A stretch of 14,816 bases of DNA, taken from 20CM-4-69-16 sp035637455 (GTDB lineage Bacteria; Gemmatimonadota; Gemmatimonadetes; Gemmatimonadales; GWC2-71-9). The notes under the pieces were generated by a model. It was given only the letters and a program-made list of their open reading frames with translations. It was not told the origin of the DNA and made no database searches. A program made the translations under genes and the position numbers. Positions 6,664 to 13,845 of this stretch are shown here, one piece after another. The stretch is from NCBI GenBank assembly GCA_035637455.1, contig DASPXE010000123.1, positions 1 through 14,816 on the forward strand, given 5' to 3'. Numbering within the stretch: position 1 is the stretch's first letter; each line of letters starts with the position of its first letter.

Positions 6664-8099
6664 CGCCCGCCCCGGCGGACGCCGGACCCCGGCGAGTGCT
6701 CTTCGTCACGGGCACCCTCGCCGAGCCCGCGCTCCGCCGCACGCTGGCCGAGATGGCACCGGCGTTCGCCTACGACATCGCGGTCATGAAGATCACGGTG
6801 GCGGCCCTGATGACGACGCCGTGGATCGCGCGCTTCCTGGCGGTACCGCCGGGCACCGACCTCGTGCTGATCCCGGGGCTGTGCGAGGGAGAGGGCGCCG
6901 TCATCGCGGAGCGCGTGGGGGTGCGCGTGGAGAAAGGCCCGAAGGACCTACGCCAGATCCCCGAGTACTTCGGGCGCGCGGCGCTCGCGCGGGAGTATGG
7001 GGCGTACGACATCGAAATCGTGGCCGAGGTGAACAACGCCCCGCGGCTCGCGCGCGACGCGCTGCGGCGCGAGGCCGAGCATTACCGGGCGAGTGGCGCC
7101 GATGTCATCGACATCGGCTGCACCCCCGGCCGCGCCTTCCCCGAGCTCGCGGACGTGGTGCAGGAGCTCGTCGGCGCCGGGATGCGGGTGAGCGTCGACT
7201 CGTTCGATGTCGGCGAGATCGGTACGGCGGTGGCGGCCGGTGCGGAGCTCGTGCTGTCCGTCAACCGGTCCAACCTCGACGTGGCACGGGACTTCGGGGG
7301 CACGAAGACGCGCGTAGTCGTGATCCCCGACTTCGGCCAGGGCATCGAGACGCTAGAGCCGAGCATCGCGGCGCTCGAGCGCTGGGGCGTGACGTACCTG
7401 ATCGACCCCGTCATCGAGCCGATCGGCTTCGGCTTTTTCGCCTCGCTCGAGCGCTTCGCCGCCGTGCGCCGCCGTTACCCCGCCGCGCCGCTGTTCATGG
7501 GCATCGGTAACATCACGGAGCTCACTGCGGCCGACACGACGGGGGTGAACGCCCTGCTGATCGCGATCTGCGAGGAGATGGGCGTGCGAGCGGTCCTCAC
7601 GACCGAAGTCATCCCCTGGGCCCGCGGCGTGGTGCGTGAAGTCGACATCGCGCGCCGCCTCATGCACTACGCCATCACACAAAAGTCGCTCCCGAAGGGC
7701 GTGGACGACCGGCTGGTCACGCTCCAGGATCCCACGATCCTCGCCTACCACGAAACCGAGCTGCGTGAGCTGCAGGCCAGAGTGACCGACCCGAACTTCC
7801 GGATCTTCGCCGATCGCGACGTCATCACCGTCTTCAACGACGAGCTGTTTGTGCGGGGAACCGACATACAGGAGATCTTTGCCCGGCTCGGCGTCGACGA
7901 GGCCACCCACGCCTTCTACCTCGGTCGTGAGCTGATGAAGGCGCAACTCGCCCTGACGCTCGGCAAGAACTACCGGCAAGAGGGGGCACTGCAGTGGGGG
8001 TACCTCACGCCCCCGGACGACCGCGGCCCCGAGCACGTGAAGCTCACGCAGCGGTCCAAACGATCCCGCGAGCGGCGCAAGGCGAAGGGCGGAGCGTGA
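6660..8099 (+). CDS. Dihydropteroate-synthase-like protein with N-terminal DUF6513-type domain (TIGR00284-like)
   Basis: 479 aa in two parts. An N-terminal Rossmann-like domain (about 10-115) starts VLFVTGTLAE and contains LVLIPGLCEG. A pterin-binding barrel (about 118-400) follows. The barrel keeps degenerate DHPS landmarks: IVAEVNNAP, GADVIDIGCTPGR (146-158), VSVDSFD (177-183), IGNITELT and TTEVIPWARG. A basic tail (KRSRERRKAK) ends it. Proteins of this architecture are known from methanogens and H4MPT-using bacteria. A role in joining or handling the pterin and ribofuranosyl-aminobenzene halves is plausible but unproven. The GTG at 6660 overlaps the pcd stop, and the stop overlaps the pabB start. 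Ordinary FolP is unlikely given the extra domain and altered motifs. Confidence 0.85.
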   Translation: MTPAPADAGPRRVLFVTGTLAEPALRRTLAEMAPAFAYDIAVMKITVAALMTTPWIARFLAVPPGTDLVLIPGLCEGEGAVIAERVGVRVEKGPKDLRQIPEYFGRAALAREYGAYDIEIVAEVNNAPRLARDALRREAEHYRASGADVIDIGCTPGRAFPELADVVQELVGAGMRVSVDSFDVGEIGTAVAAGAELVLSVNRSNLDVARDFGGTKTRVVVIPDFGQGIETLEPSIAALERWGVTYLIDPVIEPIGFGFFASLERFAAVRRRYPAAPLFMGIGNITELTAADTTGVNALLIAICEEMGVRAVLTTEVIPWARGVVREVDIARRLMHYAITQKSLPKGVDDRLVTLQDPTILAYHETELRELQARVTDPNFRIFADRDVITVFNDELFVRGTDIQEIFARLGVDEATHAFYLGRELMKAQLALTLGKNYRQEGALQWGYLTPPDDRGPEHVKLTQRSKRSRERRKAKGGA

Positions 8100-9589
8100 G
8101 CGACGTCATGCCCGTGGTGGAAGAGCTCGTCCCCGCCCCCGATCCCGTCGACACGTGCGCGCGGTTCGCGGACCTGCCCTGCCTGCTCTTCCTCGACAGC
8201 GCCACCCACCCGGCGCAGACGGGCCGGTACTCCTTCCTCGTCGCGGACCCGGCGACGATCGTCCGTTCGAAGGGCGCGCTCACGCAGCAGCTCGACGCCG
8301 CCGGTTGGACCCGCGTTGCCGCGGATCCGCTGGCTCACATCCGGTCGCTGCTCGCCCCGTGCGCCACGCAACCGCTCGCCGGAATTCCGCCGTTCCAGGG
8401 GGGGGCGGCGGGCTACGTGGCCTACGATTGGGGCGCGCAGCTCGAGCGCATCCCGCGGCCGCGCTACGACGACCTCGCGATCCCGGACGTGATGCTGGGC
8501 CTGTACGACTGGGTCATCGCCTGGGACCACCAGACGGAGCGGGCGTGGGTGATTTCGACGGGGATCCCCGAGCAAGGAACGGCGCGGCGCGGGCGGGCGG
8601 CCCGGCGGCTGGCGTTCGTGAAGGAGAGGTTGGCGAGCGGTCGGTCCGATCCGGACGGCAGGGGTCGGGATCTCCCGGCGCGACAAAAATACGCAGCCGC
8701 TCCGGGAGACCCCGACCCGCGCCGTCCGGATCGCGCCGCCGCGCCCTCCTACCCCGTCCCCGACGTTCCAGGCTTACGCTCGAACTTTACCCGCGCCGGG
8801 TACTTGGACGCCGTCGCGCGCGTCATCGAGTACGTGTACGCCGGCGACATCTTCCAGGCGAACCTGTCGCAGCGACTCGAGGCGCCGCTCGCCGGGACGC
8901 CGTTCGAGCTGTACCGCCGCCTGCGACGGCGCAACCCCGCGCCGTTCGCGGCGTACCTCGCCTTCGGCGACGTCGTCGTGGTCAGCTCGTCTCCTGAGCG
9001 CTTCCTGTGCGTCGATGATGACCGCCGCGTCGAAACGCGTCCCATCAAGGGCACGCGACCGCGCGGGGTCGGCCCGGAGCACGATGCGGCGCTCGCCCTG
9101 GCCCTGGCCGAGAGCGACAAGGACAGGGCCGAGAACGTGATGATCGTGGACCTGTTGCGGAACGACCTCTCACGCGTCTGCCGCCCCGGCACGGTCCACG
9201 TCCCCGAGCTGTTCGCGCTCGAGCATTACCAGACCGTGCACCACCTCGTCTCGACTGTGGTGGGGGAACTCGCCCGAGAGCACGATGCGCTGGACCTGCT
9301 GCGCGCGGCGTTTCCCGGAGGCTCCATCACCGGCGCGCCCAAGGTGCGGGCGATGCAGATCATCGCGGAGCTCGAGCCTACGCAGCGTGGCGTGTATTGC
9401 GGCTCGATCGGCTACCTGAGTGCCACCGGGGCCCTCGACGCCAGCATCGTGATTCGGACCTATCTGGTGGTCGGCCGCGACGTGTATTTTCAAGTCGGCG
9501 GCGGCATCGTGGCCGATTCGGACCCCGAGCAGGAGTACCGGGAGACGCTCGACAAGGCCCGCGGTTTGATCGCTGCCCTCAAGCCATGA
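8096..9589 (+). CDS. pabB: Aminodeoxychorismate synthase component I (PabB)
   Basis: 497 aa chorismate-binding enzyme that aminates chorismate to 4-amino-4-deoxychorismate for 4-aminobenzoate, the arylamine of H4MPT. Key motifs are FQANLSQR (from 253), RPIKGTRPRG with Lys318, DRAENVMIVDLLRNDLSRVC, HHLVSTVVGEL and GGSITGAPKVRAM. The PIKGT lysine distinguishes PabB from TrpE, which has PIAGT. The start is GTG 8096, overlapping the previous stop as GTGA; ATG 8108 is a possible alternative. It is about 40 residues longer than E. coli PabB. The linker between the N-terminal and C-terminal parts (residues 184-213) is encoded by a long palindrome, described separately. No separate PabC lyase is in the window. 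The ATGA overlap couples it to pabA. Confidence 0.9.
   Translation: MSDVMPVVEELVPAPDPVDTCARFADLPCLLFLDSATHPAQTGRYSFLVADPATIVRSKGALTQQLDAAGWTRVAADPLAHIRSLLAPCATQPLAGIPPFQGGAAGYVAYDWGAQLERIPRPRYDDLAIPDVMLGLYDWVIAWDHQTERAWVISTGIPEQGTARRGRAARRLAFVKERLASGRSDPDGRGRDLPARQKYAAAPGDPDPRRPDRAAAPSYPVPDVPGLRSNFTRAGYLDAVARVIEYVYAGDIFQANLSQRLEAPLAGTPFELYRRLRRRNPAPFAAYLAFGDVVVVSSSPERFLCVDDDRRVETRPIKGTRPRGVGPEHDAALALALAESDKDRAENVMIVDLLRNDLSRVCRPGTVHVPELFALEHYQTVHHLVSTVVGELAREHDALDLLRAAFPGGSITGAPKVRAMQIIAELEPTQRGVYCGSIGYLSATGALDASIVIRTYLVVGRDVYFQVGGGIVADSDPEQEYRETLDKARGLIAALKP
8647..8733. repeat. 87-bp palindromic element inside pabB
   Basis: Left arm 8647-8678 and right arm 8702-8733 are inverted copies, matching at 29 of 32 positions (mismatches at left-arm positions 14, 15 and 24). 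Inner bases add further pairs (8680-8682 with 8698-8700, 8684 with 8696), leaving an A-rich loop at 8685-8695. The element is read in frame as residues 184-213 of PabB, Asp/Pro/Arg/Gly-rich and of low complexity, at the linker between two conserved blocks. No flanking target duplication is visible. It resembles REP-like or Rickettsia-type palindromic elements that insert into genes, but family membership is not known. Confidence 0.85.
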
Positions 9590-10224
9590 TCCTGCTCATC
9601 GATAACTATGACTCCTTCGTCTACAACCTCGCCCGCTACGTGCGCGAGCTGGGGGAAGAGACGGTTGTCCGACGCCATGACGCTACGTCGTACGAGGAGA
9701 TCGAGCGGCTCCGACCCTCGCACATCATCATCTCCCCGGGCCCGTGCGCGCCGGGCGAGGCGGGGATCTCGACGGACGTGGTGCGACGGTTCGGTCCCAC
9801 GACGCCGATCCTCGGCGTCTGTCTCGGCCACCAGTGCATCGGCGCGGCCTACGGGGCGGGGATCGTGCGGGCCGGCCGCCCCATGCACGGCAAGGCGTCG
9901 TGCATCCATCACGCCGGCCGGGGGATCTTCGCCGGGCTGCCCAACCCGTTCCGAGCGGCGCGCTACCACTCCCTCGCCGTCGCGCGGGCGGGCCTCCCCC
10001 CGGAGCTCTCCGTCATTGCCACCGCCGAAGACGGCGAGATCATGGCGGTCGAGCACGTACGCCACCCGGTGATCGGCCTGCAGTTTCATCCTGAATCGGT
10101 GCTCACCGAACACGGGTACCTCCTGCTCGACCGCTTCCTCCACGGCGCGACCGCGCGCACCGACGGGCTCCCCGACCGCGCCGACGGCGCGCGCGCCCCG
10201 CCCCCCGTGGAATTGGTGCGGTGA
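9586..10224 (+). CDS. pabA: Aminodeoxychorismate synthase glutamine amidotransferase subunit (PabA)
   Basis: 212 aa class I glutamine amidotransferase. It begins ILLIDNYDSF, has the oxyanion segment SPGPCAP (50-56), the nucleophile Cys79 in GVCLGHQ, MHGKAS (100-105) and the His168/Glu170 pair in QFHPES. It releases ammonia from glutamine for PabB. TrpG is similar in sequence, and some bacteria share one subunit between both pathways; here the partner is PabB. ATG 9586 overlaps the pabB stop (ATGA). The last 25 residues are a low-complexity Ala/Pro/Arg tail beyond the domain, and the stop overlaps the next GTG. Confidence 0.92.
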   Translation: MILLIDNYDSFVYNLARYVRELGEETVVRRHDATSYEEIERLRPSHIIISPGPCAPGEAGISTDVVRRFGPTTPILGVCLGHQCIGAAYGAGIVRAGRPMHGKASCIHHAGRGIFAGLPNPFRAARYHSLAVARAGLPPELSVIATAEDGEIMAVEHVRHPVIGLQFHPESVLTEHGYLLLDRFLHGATARTDGLPDRADGARAPPPVELVR

Positions 10225-10796
10225 TCATCGAGTCGATTCTCACCACGCTCGACTCCGCCGGGACGGCCAACTTCGCACCGATGGGCGTCGAGTGGGGCGA
10301 GCAGGAGATCGTCATCAAGCCGTTCCTCGAGACCACGACGTTCAAGAACCTCCGCGACACCGGGGCGGCCGTCGTGAACCTGACGGACGACGTGATGTTG
10401 TTCGCGCAGGGCGCCATCGCCACCGTCCGGTTCCCGGCGGTCCCGGCGACGGCCGTCCGCGGCGTGGTGCTCGAAGCAGCTTGCTCGTGGCGAGAGGTCG
10501 AGGTGCGCTCGCTCGACGCCACCCCGCCGCGCGCACGCGTCGTCACCGCCGTAGCGCACCGGGGGTTCCGGCGCGAGTTCCTGGGCTTCAACCGGGCGCG
10601 CCACGCCGTGCTCGAGGCGGCGATCCTGGCCACCCGCACCCATCTCCTGCCGGCCGAGCAGATCCGCGACGAGTTCGCCCGGCTGCAGGTGATCGTGGAC
10701 AAGACGGCGGGTCCGCGCGAGCGCGAGGCGATGGCGCTGCTGTCGGACTATGTGCGCACCGCGCCGTTGGGGCGCACCGAGACCGCGTCCCGATGA
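10221..10796 (+). CDS. DUF447 family protein, H4MPT-cluster associated
   Basis: 191 aa. It starts IIESILTTLDSAGTANFAPMGVEW and has the segment IKPFLETTTFKNL (32-44), typical of DUF447 proteins with a split-barrel, flavin-reductase-like fold. A conserved-looking central part (GFRREFLGFNRARHAVLEAAILATR) and a helical C-terminus follow. Members occur in methanogens and beside H4MPT genes of methylotrophs; the biochemical role is not established to my knowledge. With a flavin-type fold, a pterin or dihydromethanopterin reductase-like role is conceivable, but that is speculation. The GTG at 10221 overlaps the pabA stop, and its own stop overlaps the mptG ATG. Confidence 0.82.
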   Translation: MIIESILTTLDSAGTANFAPMGVEWGEQEIVIKPFLETTTFKNLRDTGAAVVNLTDDVMLFAQGAIATVRFPAVPATAVRGVVLEAACSWREVEVRSLDATPPRARVVTAVAHRGFRREFLGFNRARHAVLEAAILATRTHLLPAEQIRDEFARLQVIVDKTAGPREREAMALLSDYVRTAPLGRTETASR

Positions 10797-11770
10797 ACGA
10801 GCGGGCGTTCCCCGTGTTCGTCGAGGCGCCGGCCCGCCTCCATTTCGGGGTCCTCGATCTGCGGGGCGATCTGGGGCGGCGGTTCGGCGGCATCGGTGCA
10901 GCGGTCCCCGCGCCGTCGCTGCTGCTCGAGGCGCGCCCCGCCCCCGAGCTCCGCGCGGAGGGCCCCGACGCGACGCGGGCGCTCGCGTTCGCCCAGCGGT
11001 TCGCCGCCCACCACGACATCCAGCCCCGCGTGCACTTCTGCTTGCACCGCACCATTCCCGCGCATGCGGGGCTCGGGTCGGGGACCCAGCTCGCCCTGGC
11101 CGTGGCGCGCGCCACCGCCGAGCTGTACGCGCTGCCGACGGATGCGACGGCCCTGGCGCGCGCCGTGGACCGGGGGCGGCGGTCGGCGGTTGGTACGTGG
11201 ACGTTCGCGTTCGGTGGGCTCGTGCTCGAGGGCGGGCGCAAGCCGGGCGACGACACGCCCGCTCCGCTCCTCGCCCGGCTGCCGATTCCCGCGACGTGGC
11301 GCTGCGTGGTCGTCGTCCCCGAAGGGAAGCCCGGGCTCGCGGGTGACGAAGAGGCGGCGGCATTCGGGCGGCTCCCGCCGCCGGCCGCGAGCGAGGTGGC
11401 GCGCGTCGCTCACCTCGTGTTGATGCAGCTGCTCCCCGCCGTGGCCGTGGCCGACCTCGCCGCCTTCGGGGCGGCGCTGACCGAGGTGCAGCGCATCACC
11501 GGGGGGTGGTTCGCGCCGGCCCAAGGCGGCGTGTTTGCACCGGGCCAGACGGGCGAGCTGGTCGAGCGGCTGCGGCAGTCGGGAGCGATCGGCGTGGGTC
11601 AGAGCTCCTGGGGGCCGGCCGCCTACGGGATCGTGGGGGACGCGGCTGCGTCCCAGGCGCTCGCGGAGCGGGTCCGAGCCATCCTCGGCCCCGGCGGGAC
11701 CGTGTACGAAGGCGGGTTCAGCGCCGCCGGGGCGCGCGTGTGGCGCGGGGCGAGCCCCGTTTCAGCCTGA
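10793..11770 (+). CDS. mptG: Beta-ribofuranosylaminobenzene 5'-phosphate synthase (MptG)
   Basis: 325 aa GHMP-kinase-fold protein. The N-terminus has APARLHFGVLDLRGDLGRRFGG (12-33), and the nucleotide/phosphate loop is PAHAGLGSGTQLALAVARA (89-107), both characteristic of beta-RFAP synthases. It lacks any sign of a small-molecule kinase partner. Family knowledge: it condenses 4-aminobenzoate with PRPP, losing CO2 and pyrophosphate, the first committed step of the arylamine half of H4MPT. It is encoded directly after pabB-pabA, which make its substrate. ATG 10793 overlaps the DUF447 stop (ATGA), and it is the last gene of the operon before the xoxF promoter region. Confidence 0.92.
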   Translation: MNERAFPVFVEAPARLHFGVLDLRGDLGRRFGGIGAAVPAPSLLLEARPAPELRAEGPDATRALAFAQRFAAHHDIQPRVHFCLHRTIPAHAGLGSGTQLALAVARATAELYALPTDATALARAVDRGRRSAVGTWTFAFGGLVLEGGRKPGDDTPAPLLARLPIPATWRCVVVVPEGKPGLAGDEEAAAFGRLPPPAASEVARVAHLVLMQLLPAVAVADLAAFGAALTEVQRITGGWFAPAQGGVFAPGQTGELVERLRQSGAIGVGQSSWGPAAYGIVGDAAASQALAERVRAILGPGGTVYEGGFSAAGARVWRGASPVSA

Positions 11771-11793
11771 AAACTCGGGCCTATTGGGGTCGA

Positions 11794-11822
11794 TTGACAG
11801 TCACTGCACCGGGGGATATAAC
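11794..11822 (+). promoter_or_regulatory. Probable sigma70-type promoter for xoxF
   Basis: TTGACA (11794-11799), a 17-bp spacer and TATAAC (11817-11822) give a near-consensus promoter, striking in such GC-rich DNA. It lies 24 bp after the mptG stop and predicts a transcript start near 11829 with a leader of about 155 nt before xoxF. Whether this lineage's sigma factor uses the same consensus is unknown. Confidence 0.75.
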
Positions 11823-11865
11823 CACTATCTCTGGAGGCTATCCCTAGACGGGAGGTAGTCGGACG

Positions 11866-11928
11866 ATGGCTGTGGCCTGTCGCGAACGCGGGCCCCCGGA
11901 CGTTGCCCGCGAGGGTCGCGAACGCTGA
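11866..11928 (+). CDS. Possible 20-codon leader ORF upstream of xoxF
   Basis: ATG 11866 to TGA 11926-11928 encodes 20 residues, preceded by GGGAGG at 11850-11855 (10-nt spacing). The peptide is charged, with RER occurring twice, encoded by the two copies of an 11-bp direct repeat in the same reading phase, 12 codons apart. It lies inside the predicted xoxF transcript leader. It could be a regulatory leader peptide, or chance in a GC-rich leader. No homology can be claimed. Confidence 0.3.
   Translation: MAVACRERGPPDVAREGRER
11879..11925 (+). promoter_or_regulatory. Repeat-flanked hairpin in the xoxF leader
   Basis: The 11-bp sequence GTCGCGAACGC occurs at 11879-11889 and 11915-11925, each holding the palindrome TCGCGA. 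Between them the 7-bp arms CGCGGGC (11887-11893) and GCCCGCG (11905-11911) can form a hairpin. The arrangement could be a paired operator or an RNA structure controlling xoxF; neither is demonstrated. Confidence 0.4.
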
Positions 11929-11974
11929 CAGACGAGTTGCATGATCCGTTTCTCACCACCCTCATCCTCAACAT

Positions 11975-11979
11975 GAGGT
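11975..11979 (+). promoter_or_regulatory. Ribosome binding site deciding the xoxF start
   Basis: GAGGT five bases before ATG 11985. It supports this start over the in-frame ATGs at 11937 and 11973, and gives a normal signal peptide immediately after the initiator. Confidence 0.6.
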
Positions 11980-11984
11980 CAGCT

Positions 11985-13748
11985 ATGAACCGCTTCAAAC
12001 TGCTGTCCGGCGGCATCGCGGCGAGCATGATGGTGCTCGCGGCGTCCGCCGTCGCCCAGAGTCCGGGCGAGTGGACGATGACGGGTCGGACGCCCGACCT
12101 GCAGCGCTACAGTCCGCTCACCCAGATCAATAAGGCGAATGTGAAGAGCCTCAAGGCCGCGTGGACGTTCTCGACCGGCGTCCTGAACGGCCACGAGGGC
12201 AACCCGCTGGTGATCAACAATGTGATGTATGTGCACAGCGCTTTCCCGAACGCCGTCGCCGCGCTCGATCTCACGAAGCCCGGCGCGCCGATGATCTGGC
12301 GGACTGTGCCGGCCCAGCCGCCCGAGGCGAAGCCGATCGCCTGCTGCGACCTGGTGAACCGCGGCCTCGCCTACCATCCGAGCGGCAAGCTGTTCATCGA
12401 GCTGCTGGCTGGCGATCTGCTGGCGCTGGATGCGAAGAACGGCAAGCAGATCTGGCGCGTCCCGAACGCCGACTACAAGACCGGCTCGACCATGACCAAC
12501 GCTCCGATCGTGATCAAGGACATCGTGATCGCGGGGATTTCGGGCGGTGAGTTCGGCGTGCGCGGGCGGGTGACGGCGTACGACGTGAACACCGGCAAGG
12601 AGCTGTGGCGGGCCTACTCGACCGGCCCAGATGCCGAGGTAAAGATCGTCGGCGACGCAAACCCCAACTATCCGTCGATGCGCGGCAAGGACCTGGGCGT
12701 CTCGACCTGGCAGGGGGATGAGTGGCAGCACGGCGGTGGGACCACGTGGGGCTGGTACTCCTACGATCCGCAGCTGAACCTGTTCTATTACAGCTCGGGC
12801 AACCCGGGAACGTGGAACCCCGATCAGCGGCCCGGCGACAACAAGTGGTCGATGACCATCTTCGCCCGCAATCCGGACAACGGCGAAGCGAAGTGGGCGT
12901 ACCAGATGACGCCGCATGACGAGTGGGACTACGACGGCGTCAATGAAAACGTCCTCGTCGACCTGACGATCGGCGGGAAGCCGGTGAAGGCGCTGGCGCA
13001 CTTCGACCGCAACGGCTTCGGCTACACGATCGACCGGACCAACGGCAAGGTGCTCGTCGCCGAGCCGTTTGGGCAGGTCAACTGGGCCTCGAAGATCGAC
13101 CTGACGACGGGCGTTCCGGTGCGCAATGCGCAATTCGGGACTACCTCGAAGAAGAACACCGAGGGGATTTGCCCGGCCGCCATCGGCTTCAAGGATCAGC
13201 AGCCCTCCGCCTACTCGCCGCAGACTCACCTCTTCTACGTCCCGACGAACAACATCTGCATGGATTACGAGGGCGTCGAGGTGAAGTACTCGGCCGGTCA
13301 GCCCTACGTCGGCGCGATCGTGCGGATGTTCCCGGGCCCGGGCGGCAACCGTGGCGCGTTCATCGCCTGGGATCCGACCGTCGGGAAGATCAAGTGGTCG
13401 ATCAAGGAGAACCTCGCGGCGTACGGCGGTGCACTGGCCACGGCCTCGGGCATCGTGTTCTACGGCACGATGGAAGGCTGGCTCAAGGCCGTGGATGCCA
13501 CGACCGGGACCGAGTTGTGGCGGTTCAAGTGTCCCTCGGGCATCATCGGCAACCCGATGACCTACCTCGGGCCGGACGGCAAGCAGTACGTCGCCGTGCT
13601 CTCAGGGATCGGTGGCTGGGCCGGCGCCGGTGTGGCGCTCGGCATCGGGACCGAGGATCCGACGGCGGCGCTGGGCGCGATCGGCGCGTTCAGCGACTAC
13701 ACGAACATGTCGAACGCCGGCGGCACGCTGTTGGTGTTCGGGCTCTAG
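11985..13748 (+). CDS. xoxF: Lanthanide-dependent PQQ methanol dehydrogenase (XoxF)
   Basis: 587 aa with an N-terminal signal peptide (NRFKLLSGGIAASMMVL, cleavage likely after AVA-Q at about 24), so it is periplasmic. It is an eight-bladed PQQ propeller oxidising methanol to formaldehyde (or formate). The adjacent Cys120-Cys121 pair sits over PQQ. Glu189 and Asn273 are likely metal ligands. D315-Y-D317 in HDEWDYDGVN combines the catalytic Asp with the second Asp that marks XoxF; calcium MxaF has Ala there. Repeated A-W tryptophan-docking segments (LWRAY, AKWAYQ, IKWSIKE, ELWRFK) fit the fold. It has its own promoter and leader, and is followed by a hairpin and a XoxJ-cytochrome gene. The clade looks closest to the XoxF3 type, with low certainty. 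Alternative starts at 11937 and 11973 would put extra residues before the signal. Confidence 0.95.
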   Translation: MNRFKLLSGGIAASMMVLAASAVAQSPGEWTMTGRTPDLQRYSPLTQINKANVKSLKAAWTFSTGVLNGHEGNPLVINNVMYVHSAFPNAVAALDLTKPGAPMIWRTVPAQPPEAKPIACCDLVNRGLAYHPSGKLFIELLAGDLLALDAKNGKQIWRVPNADYKTGSTMTNAPIVIKDIVIAGISGGEFGVRGRVTAYDVNTGKELWRAYSTGPDAEVKIVGDANPNYPSMRGKDLGVSTWQGDEWQHGGGTTWGWYSYDPQLNLFYYSSGNPGTWNPDQRPGDNKWSMTIFARNPDNGEAKWAYQMTPHDEWDYDGVNENVLVDLTIGGKPVKALAHFDRNGFGYTIDRTNGKVLVAEPFGQVNWASKIDLTTGVPVRNAQFGTTSKKNTEGICPAAIGFKDQQPSAYSPQTHLFYVPTNNICMDYEGVEVKYSAGQPYVGAIVRMFPGPGGNRGAFIAWDPTVGKIKWSIKENLAAYGGALATASGIVFYGTMEGWLKAVDATTGTELWRFKCPSGIIGNPMTYLGPDGKQYVAVLSGIGGWAGAGVALGIGTEDPTAALGAIGAFSDYTNMSNAGGTLLVFGL

Positions 13749-13774
13749 TCGCAAGGCAGTGAAGGCGTAGTACG

Positions 13775-13814
13775 ACACCCGGTGCTGGAGCGAACGCGCT
13801 CCGGCACCGGGTGT
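13775..13814 (+). terminator. Strong GC hairpin between xoxF and the xoxJ-like gene
   Basis: An 18-bp stem, 13775-13792 with 13797-13814, contains one G:U pair and a 4-nt loop (AACG), starting 26 bp after the xoxF stop. It is followed by TGCTTC, not a clear T-run, so it may be a partial terminator or an mRNA-stabilising structure that sets xoxF expression above the downstream gene. Confidence 0.65.
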
Positions 13815-13845
13815 TGCTTCATCCGTCGGACCAACAGGGAGAGCG

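Noticed and set aside
8096..9589. TrpE (anthranilate synthase) instead of PabB
   Set aside because: The PIKGT lysine motif, and linkage to mptG, which consumes 4-aminobenzoate, favour PabB.
11756..11779. Hairpin over the mptG stop (CCCG-TTTCA with TGAAA-CGGG)
   Set aside because: The stem is interrupted by a 3-nt bulge, overlaps coding sequence and lacks a T-run. It is too weak to call a terminator.
11979..13229. Minus-strand 416-codon frame opposite xoxF
   Set aside because: No recognisable motif, and the + strand encodes an unmistakable XoxF. It is a shadow frame.
11985..13748. Calcium-type MxaF or alcohol dehydrogenase (ExaA) identity
   Set aside because: The second Asp in the D-Y-D motif and the XoxJ-type neighbour favour lanthanide XoxF. 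The ethanol-type enzyme would not be expected beside XoxJ and H4MPT genes.
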